From: Bacillota bacterium
GTDB taxonomy: Bacteria > Bacillota > Clostridia > Saccharofermentanales > DTU023
Reading direction: 5' to 3'
Length of the DNA: 64,000 nt
NCBI GenBank assembly: GCA_029570375.1
Contig: JAKPXB010000040.1
Coordinates: forward strand, 91,464-155,463
The translations under genes were made by a program, and so were the position numbers. A model generated the notes under the pieces. It searched no databases and had not been told where the DNA came from. It worked only from the letters and a program-made list of their open reading frames with translations. Below, piece by piece: positions 17,348 to 26,621 of this stretch (positions are counted from its first letter, which is position 1; each line of letters opens with the position of its first letter).

Positions 17348-17929
17348 ATGAAGAAATTTGCAAGCATCTTACTGATCATCGTTCTTGTCTTCGCTGTCAG
17401 CGCCTGCGCACCGAAAACAAACGAGCCGGATAAAACCACGCCGTCTGACACGAACACTAACACAACAATGCCATCAGAGCAGGGAACTGAACCCGAAACA
17501 TCGACAACCACGCCTGCCGGCGAAGGGAAGACACTCGAGCTCGACACCGCCACGATAACACTGACAAATGCGATGGAACTCACGACAAACCTTCTCGACG
17601 AACCCGTGGTGCGGGTACCCGACGTATTCAAGGCTTCCTTCAGCGTAACGGATGAAGACTATGAAGAAGCCGCCTCATCCTGGGAAGAAGGCGTCAGCGG
17701 AAACAAAGATTTCATGAAAATCGAACTTACCGTGGACGACCAGCCAGCCACCGTTCTCGCCTATCTGACGGAGACAGGAACCGACGTACAGGTTTTTGTG
17801 AAACAACCGGACGGCAAAGCCCTGAATATTATGGTGCTCGAAGACAACTCAGCGAAACCTCTTAAACCGGAAGAGATGATCGGAAACGAGCATTTCATGG
17901 GTCTGCTCGAAGGTATCAAGCTGAAGTAA
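17348..17929 (+). CDS. Hypothetical lipoprotein
   Basis: The 193-aa product has a signal peptide ending with the lipobox AVSAC near residue 20, then a Thr/Pro/Glu-rich linker (about residues 22-60), and a ~130-residue globular part of unknown family. It should be lipid-anchored to the outside of the membrane. The ATG at 17348 has AAGGAG upstream. It appears monocistronic; a strong hairpin lies at 18045-18083 downstream. No function can be assigned. Confidence 0.75.
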   Translation: MKKFASILLIIVLVFAVSACAPKTNEPDKTTPSDTNTNTTMPSEQGTEPETSTTTPAGEGKTLELDTATITLTNAMELTTNLLDEPVVRVPDVFKASFSVTDEDYEEAASSWEEGVSGNKDFMKIELTVDDQPATVLAYLTETGTDVQVFVKQPDGKALNIMVLEDNSAKPLKPEEMIGNEHFMGLLEGIKLK

Positions 17930-18044
17930 ACGGTTTCCACTCATATTCCGGATAAAACGCTGCCTCACACCGGTTTACCCTCCTTTGAATCGCACCATTT
18001 TCCCGGGAGACAAATTAAACCGCATAAAGGGCGGCGAATAAGCA

Positions 18045-18083
18045 GGAGCTGTCTCAGAACACAAGCGTTTGAGAGACAGCTCC
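18045..18083 (+). terminator. Hairpin between lipoprotein and XRE genes
   Basis: An 11-bp perfect stem GGAGCTGTCTC / GAGACAGCTCC with a 17-base loop is followed by TTTGATT on the plus strand. It lies between convergent genes and may stop transcription from both sides, although the T tract is short. Confidence 0.5.
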
Positions 18084-18180
18084 TTTGATTCACACAAAAG
18101 CGAAATGCTTAGACAGGCCGTCGTTTCGCAAATCGGTTCCAGCGTCATCGGGGACATTGGCTTCCGGACGGTGTGGCTTA

Positions 18181-18639
18181 TTAAGCGTCGTCCCCGAACA
18201 GATCCCCTGCCCCCATATCCAAACCGCGGCGATCTTTCTTCTCCGAGTCCGCCTGCAGCTGGGCGACCTCATAAAAGATTTCCGCCCGATCCAGAATGCG
18301 GGCTCTGGCCAGCGGCGATAATTTGTCCATCAACTCGACCAGCCTGATCTTCTGATCCAGCAAAAGCGCGTCTTCATCACCCAGATCGTCACTCTTTTCG
18401 AGGATCAGTCTGAATGGTTCTCCTGCTGATCGCAAGTCATCTTCCGTCATGCTCTCCGATCCGAGGATCTGGTCAAGCGTCGCTCCGAAAATATCGGCAA
18501 GTCTTTTGGCTGTTTTGATATCCGGGTAGTTTCGGCCGCTTTCCCATTGGCTGACAGATGTCTGAGTCACACCAATAACATTGGCAAGCTCAGTCTGTGT
18601 CATATGATTCTTCTTTCTGAAAAATCTGATTCCGTTCAT
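18181..18639 (-). CDS. XRE-family transcriptional regulator
   Basis: The 152-aa protein has an N-terminal helix-turn-helix of the Cro/CI (XRE) family at residues ~1-60 (MTQTELANVIGVTQTSVSQWESGRNYP). This is followed by a charged helical C-terminal region that probably dimerises. The ATG at 18639 has GAGGGAGAGAAA upstream, and a possible promoter lies at 18679-18707. It stands alone. The target may be itself or a neighbouring accessory gene. Confidence 0.88.
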   Translation of the reverse strand: MNGIRFFRKKNHMTQTELANVIGVTQTSVSQWESGRNYPDIKTAKRLADIFGATLDQILGSESMTEDDLRSAGEPFRLILEKSDDLGDEDALLLDQKIRLVELMDKLSPLARARILDRAEIFYEVAQLQADSEKKDRRGLDMGAGDLFGDDA

Positions 18640-18678
18640 TTTCTCTCCCTCTTCACCTCTTTAATCGCTTTATACGTC

Positions 18679-18707
18679 AAAATATGCTACCTGTAGGAAT
18701 CAATCAA
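18679..18707 (-). promoter_or_regulatory. Possible promoter of the XRE regulator
   Basis: On the minus strand TTGATT (18702-18707) and TATTTT (18679-18684) are separated by 17 bases. The surrounding gap 18640-18994 (355 bp) is strikingly AT-rich compared with the window and contains no other recognisable gene. A weak ATACCTC/GGGGTAT hairpin followed by TTTATT lies at about 18783-18808. Confidence 0.45.
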
Positions 18708-18994
18708 CATGAACCTCTAAAGATATGATCAAAGTATGTCATAATCACACCCGTTCAATGTAATTATCATATAGCCAAAGCATACCTCTCTGCAAGGGGT
18801 ATTTTATTGTATATATGCCAATAATCTAACTTTTATTGCATTAATAGCTGTTAACACTGAATAAATCGCCCTCAGATGAGAACAACATATGGCTTCATGA
18901 AGCAAAAGAAGATATTATAAATATCAGAATAGTATTCGATGCAAAGTAAGAATTTAATATACTGTTAATATTGATTGTATATCACAATAATTAT

Positions 18995-20056
18995 TCAATA
19001 ATACTTATACCAGTGCGGGACGGGGGAGCGAAATCGTTCGTACTCCTGGGATAAATTTTCAAATTCTCTTAACAGGTATGATTCACGCCCCGAGCCTCGT
19101 GTGCTCGCTCTTAATGCCTCCAGAACAAAGACGATATGCTGATGCGCAAGCAGAGAAAAAAACTGACAGGGAACATCGCGGTTAAAGTACGAGTCAATCA
19201 GACATTGGCGATCCTGCACATATTGCTTGCGCAGAACAAATAATAACCGGCAGAGATCACTGTGTTCCAAATCCTCTGAGAGAAGGAACGGGAAATCGAT
19301 CAGCAGCGCGGCTCGCTCTGTGTAAGCAATACATCCGGGCGCGAACGGGCCAAGAGAAAGCACGAGGCGGCCCGAGTACGATATACTCTTTGCGTTCTGA
19401 AGCAGAAAGGACTGCCAGCGCGCGTACCGCGCCTTCTGCGGAACCCGCTCCTCTACGCTCTTGATAAGCGAAAGCGTTCGCTGCTCCAGTTCATCGACGA
19501 TCTTATGGCTGTTCCCGTTTGAGAATACGTTGTCACCCAATTGAAGCAGCCTCAGAAAACCGGTCAACTGGACGATATTCTCAAAACGGGCCGGAAGGTT
19601 ATGCTCTGAGAGAAGCTGGAAGTAAGGTGTGTACGCGCGCCTCTCTGAAAGAGCGAGAAAACCTTCACTTGTTTTCAGCCATTTCACTCCGGGCAGCATA
19701 GAACCAAATACATAAAAGAGCGGCGAAATGTCCATCAAAATCCGGTTGACGGTCTCAAGATGGGACCATAGATCTGACACCCTCTGCCATTCGCTCCAGG
19801 GACCTAGGTAAAGCCAGTGTTCACGACATTCCTTATCATAAACGCGGCAGACATTAATCCCGCGCTCTTCACAACGGAGCACACATTCACCCACCGTCCA
19901 CCCCATGATCCCGGGCGCGTTGTTCAATCTTTCCTCGATAGCGGCGCGATCATTTTTCGCGGCGCCGCAAGCCTTGAGGCCATGGTCCGTCCAGGGCGCA
20001 AACGCTCTCACATGACGCCGTTCGCTAAACTCGGAATGATCATTCTTTGTGTCCAT
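18995..20056 (-). CDS. Unrecognised 353-aa protein in an AT-rich island
   Basis: I do not recognise this family. The product is soluble-looking, without signal peptide or clear membrane segment, with scattered Cys and Trp (for example ECVLRCEERGINVC near residues 57-70) and many Leu/Arg-rich helices. It contains an R-x6-H-like element but no catalytic motif I can name. Both flanks are much more AT-rich than the coding sequence. An 8-bp palindrome lies 74-94 bp upstream. The coding frame is intact and the codon use resembles the neighbours, so it is likely a real gene, possibly of narrow distribution. Confidence 0.6.
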   Translation of the reverse strand: MDTKNDHSEFSERRHVRAFAPWTDHGLKACGAAKNDRAAIEERLNNAPGIMGWTVGECVLRCEERGINVCRVYDKECREHWLYLGPWSEWQRVSDLWSHLETVNRILMDISPLFYVFGSMLPGVKWLKTSEGFLALSERRAYTPYFQLLSEHNLPARFENIVQLTGFLRLLQLGDNVFSNGNSHKIVDELEQRTLSLIKSVEERVPQKARYARWQSFLLQNAKSISYSGRLVLSLGPFAPGCIAYTERAALLIDFPFLLSEDLEHSDLCRLLFVLRKQYVQDRQCLIDSYFNRDVPCQFFSLLAHQHIVFVLEALRASTRGSGRESYLLREFENLSQEYERFRSPVPHWYKYY

Positions 20057-20129
20057 AAAGCAGAATCCGCTCGATCTATTAGTGACACATGGATAGTATA
20101 TATTAATAATATCAAATTAATCGATGGTC

Positions 20130-20150
20130 ATGCGCCACATTTTGGCGCAT
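20130..20150. promoter_or_regulatory. Palindrome upstream of the 353-aa gene
   Basis: ATGCGCCA and TGGCGCAT form a perfect 8-bp inverted repeat around CATTT, inside an AT-rich stretch (20080-20190). It lies 74 bp upstream of the 353-aa gene start and could be an operator or a small hairpin. No T tract follows it. Confidence 0.4.
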
Positions 20151-20184
20151 TGTGATATATTTATATTTACGAATAACGTAAATT

Positions 20185-20233
20185 ATAAATAAAACACCGC
20201 GCCGTATTCAGGAAGCACTCTGAGACGGCGCGG
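20185..20233 (-). terminator. Terminator after the aminotransferase gene
   Basis: On the minus strand the stem CCGCGCCGT / ACGGCGCGG (9 bp, positions 20225-20233 and 20197-20205) is followed by TGTTTTATTTAT. It lies 52 bp after the aminotransferase stop and fits an intrinsic terminator. Confidence 0.65.
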
Positions 20234-20284
20234 CTGTATCAATCAGTTATTTTTATAGCGTTATGTTACTGCGCGAAGCCGGAT

Positions 20285-21481
20285 CTATCCGACACGCCCC
20301 GGGTAAGCCTGAAGTGCCGTCGCCAGCACTCTCATCGCTTCGGCGAGGTCCTCCGTATTCAGCACATAGGCGAGTCTCACTTCATCAACGCCCATACCGG
20401 GGGTCTGGTAAAAATTCTCAACAGGTGCTACCATCACCGATTTGCCATCGAGCTGGAATTCTGTCAACAGCCAGATCGCGAATTTCTCCGCGTTATCTAC
20501 AGGCAGCTTGGCTATCGCGTAAAAAGCTCCGCCGGGGCGTTCGCACAGCACCCCGTCCATCTTTTGAAGCGCGTCAATCATGATATTGCGTCTCGCCTCA
20601 TAGCGCTCGCGGATGGGTGTGAAGTAATCAGGTTCCAGGTCATACAGAGCCTTAGCGCCAATCATTTCAATAGTGGGCACACAGAGACGGGCTTGCCCAA
20701 GTTTCAGCGCGGCGCTCATGACATCCCTGTTCTTGCATGTCAGTGAGCCGATACGCGCTCCGCAAGCGGAGAAGCGTTTGGAAACGCTGTCAATGATCAT
20801 GACGCGGTCAAGAATATCAGTCATAGAGCCGAAGCTCGTAGCCTGTTTCCCATCGTAGCAGAATTCGCGGTAAACTTCGTCCGCAATGATAAAGAGTTGA
20901 TGGTCGCGCGCGATATCCGCTATCATGCGGATTTCCTCGGCAGAATAGACAGCGCCCGTCGGGTTCCCCGGATTCGAGAGCGCAATGCCTCTCGTTCTCT
21001 CCGTAATCAACGTTTCGAGGACCTCTCTCGAGGGGAGGGCAAAGCCGTTCTCAGGATGAGTGGTTATCGGCCTCAAAACAACATCATAGGGAGCGGCAAA
21101 TCCGCGGTAGTTGGTATAAAAAGGCTCGGGGACCAGGATTTCGTCACCCGCGTCGCATGAGATCAGGAACGCCCACTGAAGTGCTTCGCTCCCTCCGTTC
21201 GTAATAATAATATCTTCCACTTCATATGGAAGACCCATACGTTTGTAATAATTCGAAATGCTCCGGCGCAGCGGCTCCCAGCCATTCGAGTCAGCGTATG
21301 CCAGCACCTGGATGTCAGCTTTTCTCACTGCCTCCATGAAAACCTTCGGAGTCTCAATATCAGGCTGTCCGATGTTGAGATGATAGATTTTCACACCTCT
21401 CTTTTTCGCCTCATTGGCAAAAGGAACTAGTTTACGGATAGGCGATGCCTGCATGGCTTCGCTGCGCTTTGATACATTCAT
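20285..21481 (-). CDS. PLP-dependent aminotransferase, class I/II (AspC family)
   Basis: The 398-aa enzyme should transfer amino groups between amino acids and 2-oxoacids. It carries the fold-type I signatures: NIGQPDIETP near residue 36, the NPGNPTG loop near 170, the aspartate in FIIADEVYREF and the PLP-binding lysine in DSVSKRFSACGARIG near 235. Length is normal. The ATG at 21481 follows AAAGGGGG. It is a single gene with its own terminator, divergent from a TIM-barrel gene. The substrate (aspartate, aromatic or other) cannot be told. Confidence 0.9.
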   Translation of the reverse strand: MNVSKRSEAMQASPIRKLVPFANEAKKRGVKIYHLNIGQPDIETPKVFMEAVRKADIQVLAYADSNGWEPLRRSISNYYKRMGLPYEVEDIIITNGGSEALQWAFLISCDAGDEILVPEPFYTNYRGFAAPYDVVLRPITTHPENGFALPSREVLETLITERTRGIALSNPGNPTGAVYSAEEIRMIADIARDHQLFIIADEVYREFCYDGKQATSFGSMTDILDRVMIIDSVSKRFSACGARIGSLTCKNRDVMSAALKLGQARLCVPTIEMIGAKALYDLEPDYFTPIRERYEARRNIMIDALQKMDGVLCERPGGAFYAIAKLPVDNAEKFAIWLLTEFQLDGKSVMVAPVENFYQTPGMGVDEVRLAYVLNTEDLAEAMRVLATALQAYPGRVG

Positions 21482-21608
21482 TCGATGGTACCCCCTTTTA
21501 GTCGAACAGCGTTTTCATAAGACAAAAGAACGAGAAAACAGGTAAAAATACCTGACTTACCCCGCATCACAATGATAGCATATCCAACGATTATGCTAGA
21601 ATGTGTTC

Positions 21609-22643
21609 ATGAAAAGAGTCCTCAGTTTCCCCGATGTCAACGATCGTATCGAATGGATCGGCACCCCCGAACAACAGCTTGCCATGTTAGAGGAGTATTC
21701 CCTCGACGGATTTGAAATCATCTGGTGTGATCAGAAAGTTCAGGAGCGCTTTCCTTCCGGGAAAGTACCCGGCATGCACCTTCCATTTTACGCTGACTGG
21801 ATGAGCTTCTGGCTGGAAGACCGCGACTGGCTCGACTATGAATTTGGCGGCCGCGCTGTCTGGCAGGAGTTTTTCCAGGGAGATAACAGGGAAGCGATGA
21901 TACGGTATCTGGGAAGCTCGCTTGAATACGCCGACGCGCAGCATGTCGAATACGTCGTTTTCCATGTCTCACAGGTCTCTGTCGACGAAGCGTTCGATTA
22001 TCAGTTCCACTATGACGATTTATCGGTGATCAATGAGACAATCAAGCTGATCAACATGTTGCTTGACCCTCAGGGGCCGGGAAGGACAGCGGCGACACGC
22101 GGACGCCCGTACCGGTTTCAGTTCCTGATGGAAAACCTGTGGTGGTCAGGACTAAACATGAGGGACGCCTCTCTGACGCGGCATCTGTTCGACTCCGTTA
22201 ACTATGAACATAAAGGGTTTGTGCTCGATTTCGGCCATCTGTTGAATGCCAATACGTCGATCCGGACAACGGATGACGCCGTCCGCTGGATTCACCATGT
22301 CCTCGATGAACATGAGGACCTGCTCCCTTTTATAAAAGCGGTTCACCTGCACCAGTCGCTGACAGGCGCCTTTGTCGAAGCGTCGTGTGCCCGGTACAGG
22401 GAGGAACTTCCTCCGACATCGCTTGACCGGCTGAATGGTCGGGAGCAGGACTATTACGACCGCTACCGCGTCAGCTACGAACAGGTCGCCCGCATTGATC
22501 AGCACGCCGTCTGGGAGATGCCGGGACTTAATCCGATCCTTCAGCGCATCAATCCTGATTACCTCGTTTATGAGTTCCGCTCGGCGACGAAAGACGATCT
22601 CTTCTCGAATCTCAAACGGCAGAATCGCTATTTCGGATTGTAA
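21609..22643 (+). CDS. TIM-barrel protein of the xylose isomerase/AP endonuclease 2-like superfamily
   Basis: The 344-aa product shows strand-end motifs of this barrel family: a glutamate in FLMENLWW near residue 180, DFGH in GFVLDFGHLLN near 205 and histidines in AVHLHQS near 245, all candidate metal ligands. Members include sugar-phosphate isomerases, epimerases and nucleases, so the reaction is open. No clear ribosome site precedes the ATG at 21609 (a GTG lies 6 bp earlier). It is divergent from the aminotransferase and convergent with the putative end of the purine operon. Confidence 0.65.
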   Translation: MKRVLSFPDVNDRIEWIGTPEQQLAMLEEYSLDGFEIIWCDQKVQERFPSGKVPGMHLPFYADWMSFWLEDRDWLDYEFGGRAVWQEFFQGDNREAMIRYLGSSLEYADAQHVEYVVFHVSQVSVDEAFDYQFHYDDLSVINETIKLINMLLDPQGPGRTAATRGRPYRFQFLMENLWWSGLNMRDASLTRHLFDSVNYEHKGFVLDFGHLLNANTSIRTTDDAVRWIHHVLDEHEDLLPFIKAVHLHQSLTGAFVEASCARYREELPPTSLDRLNGREQDYYDRYRVSYEQVARIDQHAVWEMPGLNPILQRINPDYLVYEFRSATKDDLFSNLKRQNRYFGL

Positions 22644-22679
22644 ATACGTCCGGAACAGCCTGACGGTCCGGTAATATGA

Positions 22680-22722
22680 GCCTTCAGCAGCGGTTTCGCC
22701 CGCGGGTAGATGAAGGCTTTAT
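22680..22722. terminator. Hairpin between convergent genes
   Basis: GCCTTCA (22680-22686) and TGAAGGC (22711-22717) pair around a GC-rich loop that can itself fold, and TTTAT follows on the plus strand. It lies between the TIM-barrel gene and the convergent isomerase-like gene, where a shared terminator is expected. Confidence 0.4.
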
Positions 22723-22757
22723 CTGATACGTTTCGCCAGCGGATTTTCCTCTGTCTT

Positions 22758-23954
22758 TTAATACAGTTTGTAGAACTCGTCCACCAGCTGCTCGTGATGT
22801 CCGAGCACAATCATATGGTGATTCGCGATGGGTCTGGTGGTGAAATAATCGAGGCCTTTCGGGATCTCGACGGCTATCTGCGTGCGGCACAGCTGGCTCT
22901 CATGGAGACTATTCAGGATGCGGGCGTCCGCGGCGAAATAGGAAACAAAATCCTCACGGCATTTAAAAACAGTGCAGGCGCCGGCAGGCAGATCAGCCGC
23001 GATGGCGATACCGAGACCGCTCTCAAAGTGTGTTGTCAGTTTGTACTGCTCTGTCATGTTGAGAGGGAGAACACAGTGCGCGAAAACAATCTCATTTCTG
23101 GCGTGCGACAATCTGGAGGGATTGGCCATAAAGACTGGCTGCCCTGTCAGCTCACCGATCACAACCATCGATACAAGTGAACGGCTGTCGCCTTCACACG
23201 CGGCCCAGATTCCCTCGGCGTTGAGTACGGCGAGCGCAAGACAGCCGGAAATACAGGCGGGCTTGAGGAGATCGAAACATCTCAGCGTGATTGCGTCGAG
23301 CTGATACCTGTCGACAATTCTGCGGCAAGCACCGTACACGTTGAGAGCGCTCTCCATGGCCGGGGGATCATAGCCCATGCTTTTCAGCTGAAGTGTCCAC
23401 TGATTATCCTCATAAAAGTTTTTTCCCAACTCTTTGAAAATTTCGGACATCGGAATGTGAATGAGTTCCATCCCGCTGCGCTCCCTGAGCAAATCAGCGT
23501 CGACCGGCGCTCCGATCAACCAGTCTGACTCTCCTGTGACACCGAGGCGTTTCCCTTTCAACGCCTCTTTTGTACCAGACGCCCGCATCAGTACGCTGAC
23601 TCGTTTCGCGATATCACCGGGGTCACCGTGCAGAATCTCTCCCTTTCTCCCCCGCTCGCCAAGGAAAGAGAGAATCTCCATCGACGCGGCGAGAGAGTTA
23701 TGTGTGGGCATCGTCAACAGGTAGTATGGACCTTCGATCTTGTCATAAACAGATTGAAAAAGCTGTTCAGAACCTCCCGAGCCGATAAAAAACAATGACA
23801 TCGGCTGCCGAGCGAAAGCCTCAAAGTCTTCTGTGAACGCCAGTTCATAACCGAGCGATTCTTCGATCCGGCGGAGAAAATTCTGACATGTTTTTGTCAG
23901 ATACGGGTCCCTGTTATCATGCGGTGCTTTAATCAGCCAAACAAGTTTTTTCAT
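22758..23954 (-). CDS. L-fucose/L-arabinose isomerase-fold protein
   Basis: The 398-aa product resembles the two-domain sugar-isomerase fold (FucI/AraA-like) in its pattern of alternating strands and Gly-rich turns. Examples are GKRLGVTGESDWLIG near residue 145 and the ALNAEGIWAACEGD stretch near 245, where a Glu and Asp could bind metal. No sugar assignment is possible. The ATG at 23954 follows AAGGAGCTCCGA. It lies 54 bp after the acyl-CoA ligase gene on the same strand, so it may be the last gene of the long purine-cluster transcript. Confidence 0.55.
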   Translation of the reverse strand: MKKLVWLIKAPHDNRDPYLTKTCQNFLRRIEESLGYELAFTEDFEAFARQPMSLFFIGSGGSEQLFQSVYDKIEGPYYLLTMPTHNSLAASMEILSFLGERGRKGEILHGDPGDIAKRVSVLMRASGTKEALKGKRLGVTGESDWLIGAPVDADLLRERSGMELIHIPMSEIFKELGKNFYEDNQWTLQLKSMGYDPPAMESALNVYGACRRIVDRYQLDAITLRCFDLLKPACISGCLALAVLNAEGIWAACEGDSRSLVSMVVIGELTGQPVFMANPSRLSHARNEIVFAHCVLPLNMTEQYKLTTHFESGLGIAIAADLPAGACTVFKCREDFVSYFAADARILNSLHESQLCRTQIAVEIPKGLDYFTTRPIANHHMIVLGHHEQLVDEFYKLY

Positions 23955-24008
23955 TCGGAGCTCCTTCCGGGACATGACGCGTGTCAGACGCGGCGCTTCG
24001 GCAAATGG

Positions 24009-25970
24009 TCAGCGATCCGAGTTCGATGATGTGACTCCCTGCTCCCGGAGCGCCTCTCCCCGATGGCAGTATTTCTCAACGAAATCATCAATGTTTTTGC
24101 CGCGGAGCGCCTGCCAGGACGCCTTTGTCTGGGCAAAGATATCCTCTATGTTCTTCAGTTCTACACCGCGTCTGACCTTCATGGTCGTCGTCTTCACCAT
24201 ATCTTTAAAACTGTAAAAATAGGAACGTATACCTTTAAATGAAGGCAGACTCCTGTTCACTTCTTCAATAATCGAAGAGACGGCGCGGAGAAACCCTTCT
24301 TCAGTCGCTTCCGAACCCTGCAGCTCGCGGAATTTCTCTTCATCAATGACTATCTTTGCCGTGATGACAATCTCGCCAGGCGATCCTTCATAACCGAAGA
24401 CGAGCGAATCGCGCACGATCTCGTGGCGGTTGATCAGGGCTTCCAGTTCCTCCGGGAATATTTTTTTGCCGTTCGAGAGCACAATCATCGATTTGCTCCG
24501 TCCCGTGATCATCAGGCCGCCCCTTCTCGTGAAATAACCGATATCTCCTGTATGAAGCCATCCATCCTCGTCTATCGCTTCCGCGGTCGCCTCCGGATCG
24601 TCGAGATAACCCTTCATCACGATGGCGGAACGGACGAGAATTTCCCCCGGTATCCCGTGTTTTCTGCCGTTATCGATGGCGACCTCGACGCCCGACAGCG
24701 GCTGCCCGATCGTTCCGAACAGGTTGACCTTTGTGTTGCCGCCGCCGACAACAGGCGAAGCCTCCGTCAAACCGTAACCGGCGAGAACTTCAACGCCGAT
24801 GGCGCGGAAGAACCTGAGTGTTTCGTGTTCCACGGGAGCGGCACCGCAGATAACCCACCTGAGATTCCCACCCAGCTTATCAAGCACATCCTTAAACAGC
24901 GAGCGGCGCCTGTCAATGCCGAGCTTATAGAGCAGAGTTGATATAAAAAGACCGATTTTCAGCTTTTTCAACTGACCTGCCCGCTTGGCTTCACTCACCA
25001 CCCGCCGGTAGATCGCGTCAAGGACGGCGGGGACGACAACTGTCAGGTGAACGTGATGCTCCTCGAGATTGCTCCCAATATACCGCAATCCGTCACAGAT
25101 GTGTATCGTGCCTCCCAGTGACAACACGGTGAGAAATCCGCATGTATTCTCAAAAGCGTGGTGAAGCGGCAGCAGAGAGAGCGTGTTCATGTTTTCACAG
25201 AAATAAACAGAGCCGAGAAGTGCTCTGAGATCGGCAGAAATCGATCGATTCGTCAGAATCACCGCTTTGGCTGTCGCGCTGGTGCCGGAGGTGAATAGGA
25301 TCGCGGCGTCATCCTCGGGATCATCCGGCGCGAGAAGCGCTGAAACCGGATCCCCCTCGGGTAATTCGCCGTTAAGCGCGTCATCCAGAATGAAAAGCGT
25401 GTCATCTTCCTCCATGCTTTCTCTGACGGCGCCCCTCTGCGCCTCGGTCATCAGACCGCGATCCATGACGACGCGGTATTTCAATAATGGAAGTTCCTCG
25501 CGCATGGCTTCTACATGTTCATGCCAGGATGCATCGTAGACAAACATGACGGACTGGCTGCGCCGGACAATCGGAAGGAGTTCCTGCGGTTTCAGAAGGC
25601 GGTCAAGTGGAACTATCACGCCGAACCCTGAGGCTACCGCAAGCCACATGACCATCCACGGATAGCTGTTATCCCCTACAAGGGCGATACGGCTTCCTCT
25701 GGGCAGCCGTTCGCCGAGCCACGCCTGAACACGCGCGACATCGCGCGCCAGATCGCGATAGGTTCTTGACTTCAGTTCCTTATCGCGCGGTCTGACCCGC
25801 CAGCGGACGGCTTCCCGGTCTCCGTATTTTTCATATCCCCGGGCGATCACATCGCGCAGAGAAAAGAGCGGAGGCGCTTCATACCATGTCCTGCCCCTGA
25901 TGATTTCATATTTCTTTTCAGCGGCGGCCGTTCTCTTCCCGCCGTCTGTCTTTATTTCAAGCTTACACAT
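24009..25970 (-). CDS. AMP-forming acyl-CoA synthetase/ligase
   Basis: The 653-aa enzyme belongs to the ANL superfamily, which activates a carboxylate with ATP and usually transfers it to CoA. Visible are the P-loop-like LFTSGTSATAKAV near residue 230, LAGYGLTEASPV near 400, the TGD of the A8 hinge (GWLHTGDIGYF) and a C-terminal lysine in MVKTTTMKVRRG. Size and motifs fit long-chain fatty acyl-CoA ligases. It starts 6 bp after the membrane-protein stop, whose end supplies the weak AGG ribosome site. Whether it serves the purine pathway or lipid metabolism is open. Confidence 0.88.
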   Translation of the reverse strand: MCKLEIKTDGGKRTAAAEKKYEIIRGRTWYEAPPLFSLRDVIARGYEKYGDREAVRWRVRPRDKELKSRTYRDLARDVARVQAWLGERLPRGSRIALVGDNSYPWMVMWLAVASGFGVIVPLDRLLKPQELLPIVRRSQSVMFVYDASWHEHVEAMREELPLLKYRVVMDRGLMTEAQRGAVRESMEEDDTLFILDDALNGELPEGDPVSALLAPDDPEDDAAILFTSGTSATAKAVILTNRSISADLRALLGSVYFCENMNTLSLLPLHHAFENTCGFLTVLSLGGTIHICDGLRYIGSNLEEHHVHLTVVVPAVLDAIYRRVVSEAKRAGQLKKLKIGLFISTLLYKLGIDRRRSLFKDVLDKLGGNLRWVICGAAPVEHETLRFFRAIGVEVLAGYGLTEASPVVGGGNTKVNLFGTIGQPLSGVEVAIDNGRKHGIPGEILVRSAIVMKGYLDDPEATAEAIDEDGWLHTGDIGYFTRRGGLMITGRSKSMIVLSNGKKIFPEELEALINRHEIVRDSLVFGYEGSPGEIVITAKIVIDEEKFRELQGSEATEEGFLRAVSSIIEEVNRSLPSFKGIRSYFYSFKDMVKTTTMKVRRGVELKNIEDIFAQTKASWQALRGKNIDDFVEKYCHRGEALREQGVTSSNSDR

Positions 25971-25976
25971 ACAAAC

Positions 25977-26534
25977 CTATGAGGGAAATATCTCTGTAAA
26001 GAGCCAATAGTGCGATACGGCGATGCCCGCTGTCAGAATCAGCGCAACAAAAGCGATGAGGGTTCCGGCGACAGCCAGCCCGCGCCCTTCACTCTGCCGG
26101 CGTTTCGAGCAAAAGCCCCCGATCGGTGTCAACACAAGACCGAGCAGACCGAACAGGGCGGAAGCGCCTCCGAAAACCCATGACGCGTAGTAATAATACC
26201 GGAGAAGAGCCTCGACCGTTCCCTCGTATAACAGGTAATTGGAAAACGCCTCTTTGAATAACGGAAACAGAAACAGACTCAACAGCGCGGATGTAAAACC
26301 AAACGCCGTCGCGCCGGGCACCCCTTTACGTACTTTGGCGGGAACAGGCGGCGCGTATGGAAGCGGTGCATGGTGAACCGGCTCCGCGTACACAGCAGGC
26401 GGCGCGTATTCGTAAGAGACAGCCGGCTTATCCTGGACAGATGGCACCGGCGGCACACCCGGCGTCTGCGGGGCGGGCACTTCCTTCTCCGCCATTAAAT
26501 TGTGTTCACTGTCGTGAACAAGATGATCGTCCAT
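25977..26534 (-). CDS. Proline-rich membrane protein, DUF4190-like
   Basis: The 185-aa product has a disordered, Pro/Ala/Val-rich cytoplasmic N-terminus (residues ~15-70, with repeated YAPP and APP runs) followed by three hydrophobic segments near 75-95, 110-135 and 150-175. This topology resembles small DUF4190-type proteins. No enzymatic motif is seen. It lies between the nucleotidyltransferase fusion and the acyl-CoA ligase, 6 bp from the latter, suggesting co-transcription. Confidence 0.65.
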   Translation of the reverse strand: MDDHLVHDSEHNLMAEKEVPAPQTPGVPPVPSVQDKPAVSYEYAPPAVYAEPVHHAPLPYAPPVPAKVRKGVPGATAFGFTSALLSLFLFPLFKEAFSNYLLYEGTVEALLRYYYYASWVFGGASALFGLLGLVLTPIGGFCSKRRQSEGRGLAVAGTLIAFVALILTAGIAVSHYWLFTEIFPS

Positions 26535-26621
26535 AATTGTACCTTTCTAGAGCTGATCCGCCCCGGGCAATTCTTGCGATCATTATCGCACATCTCTTGT
26601 GATTAAACCGTTTCCGGACGG

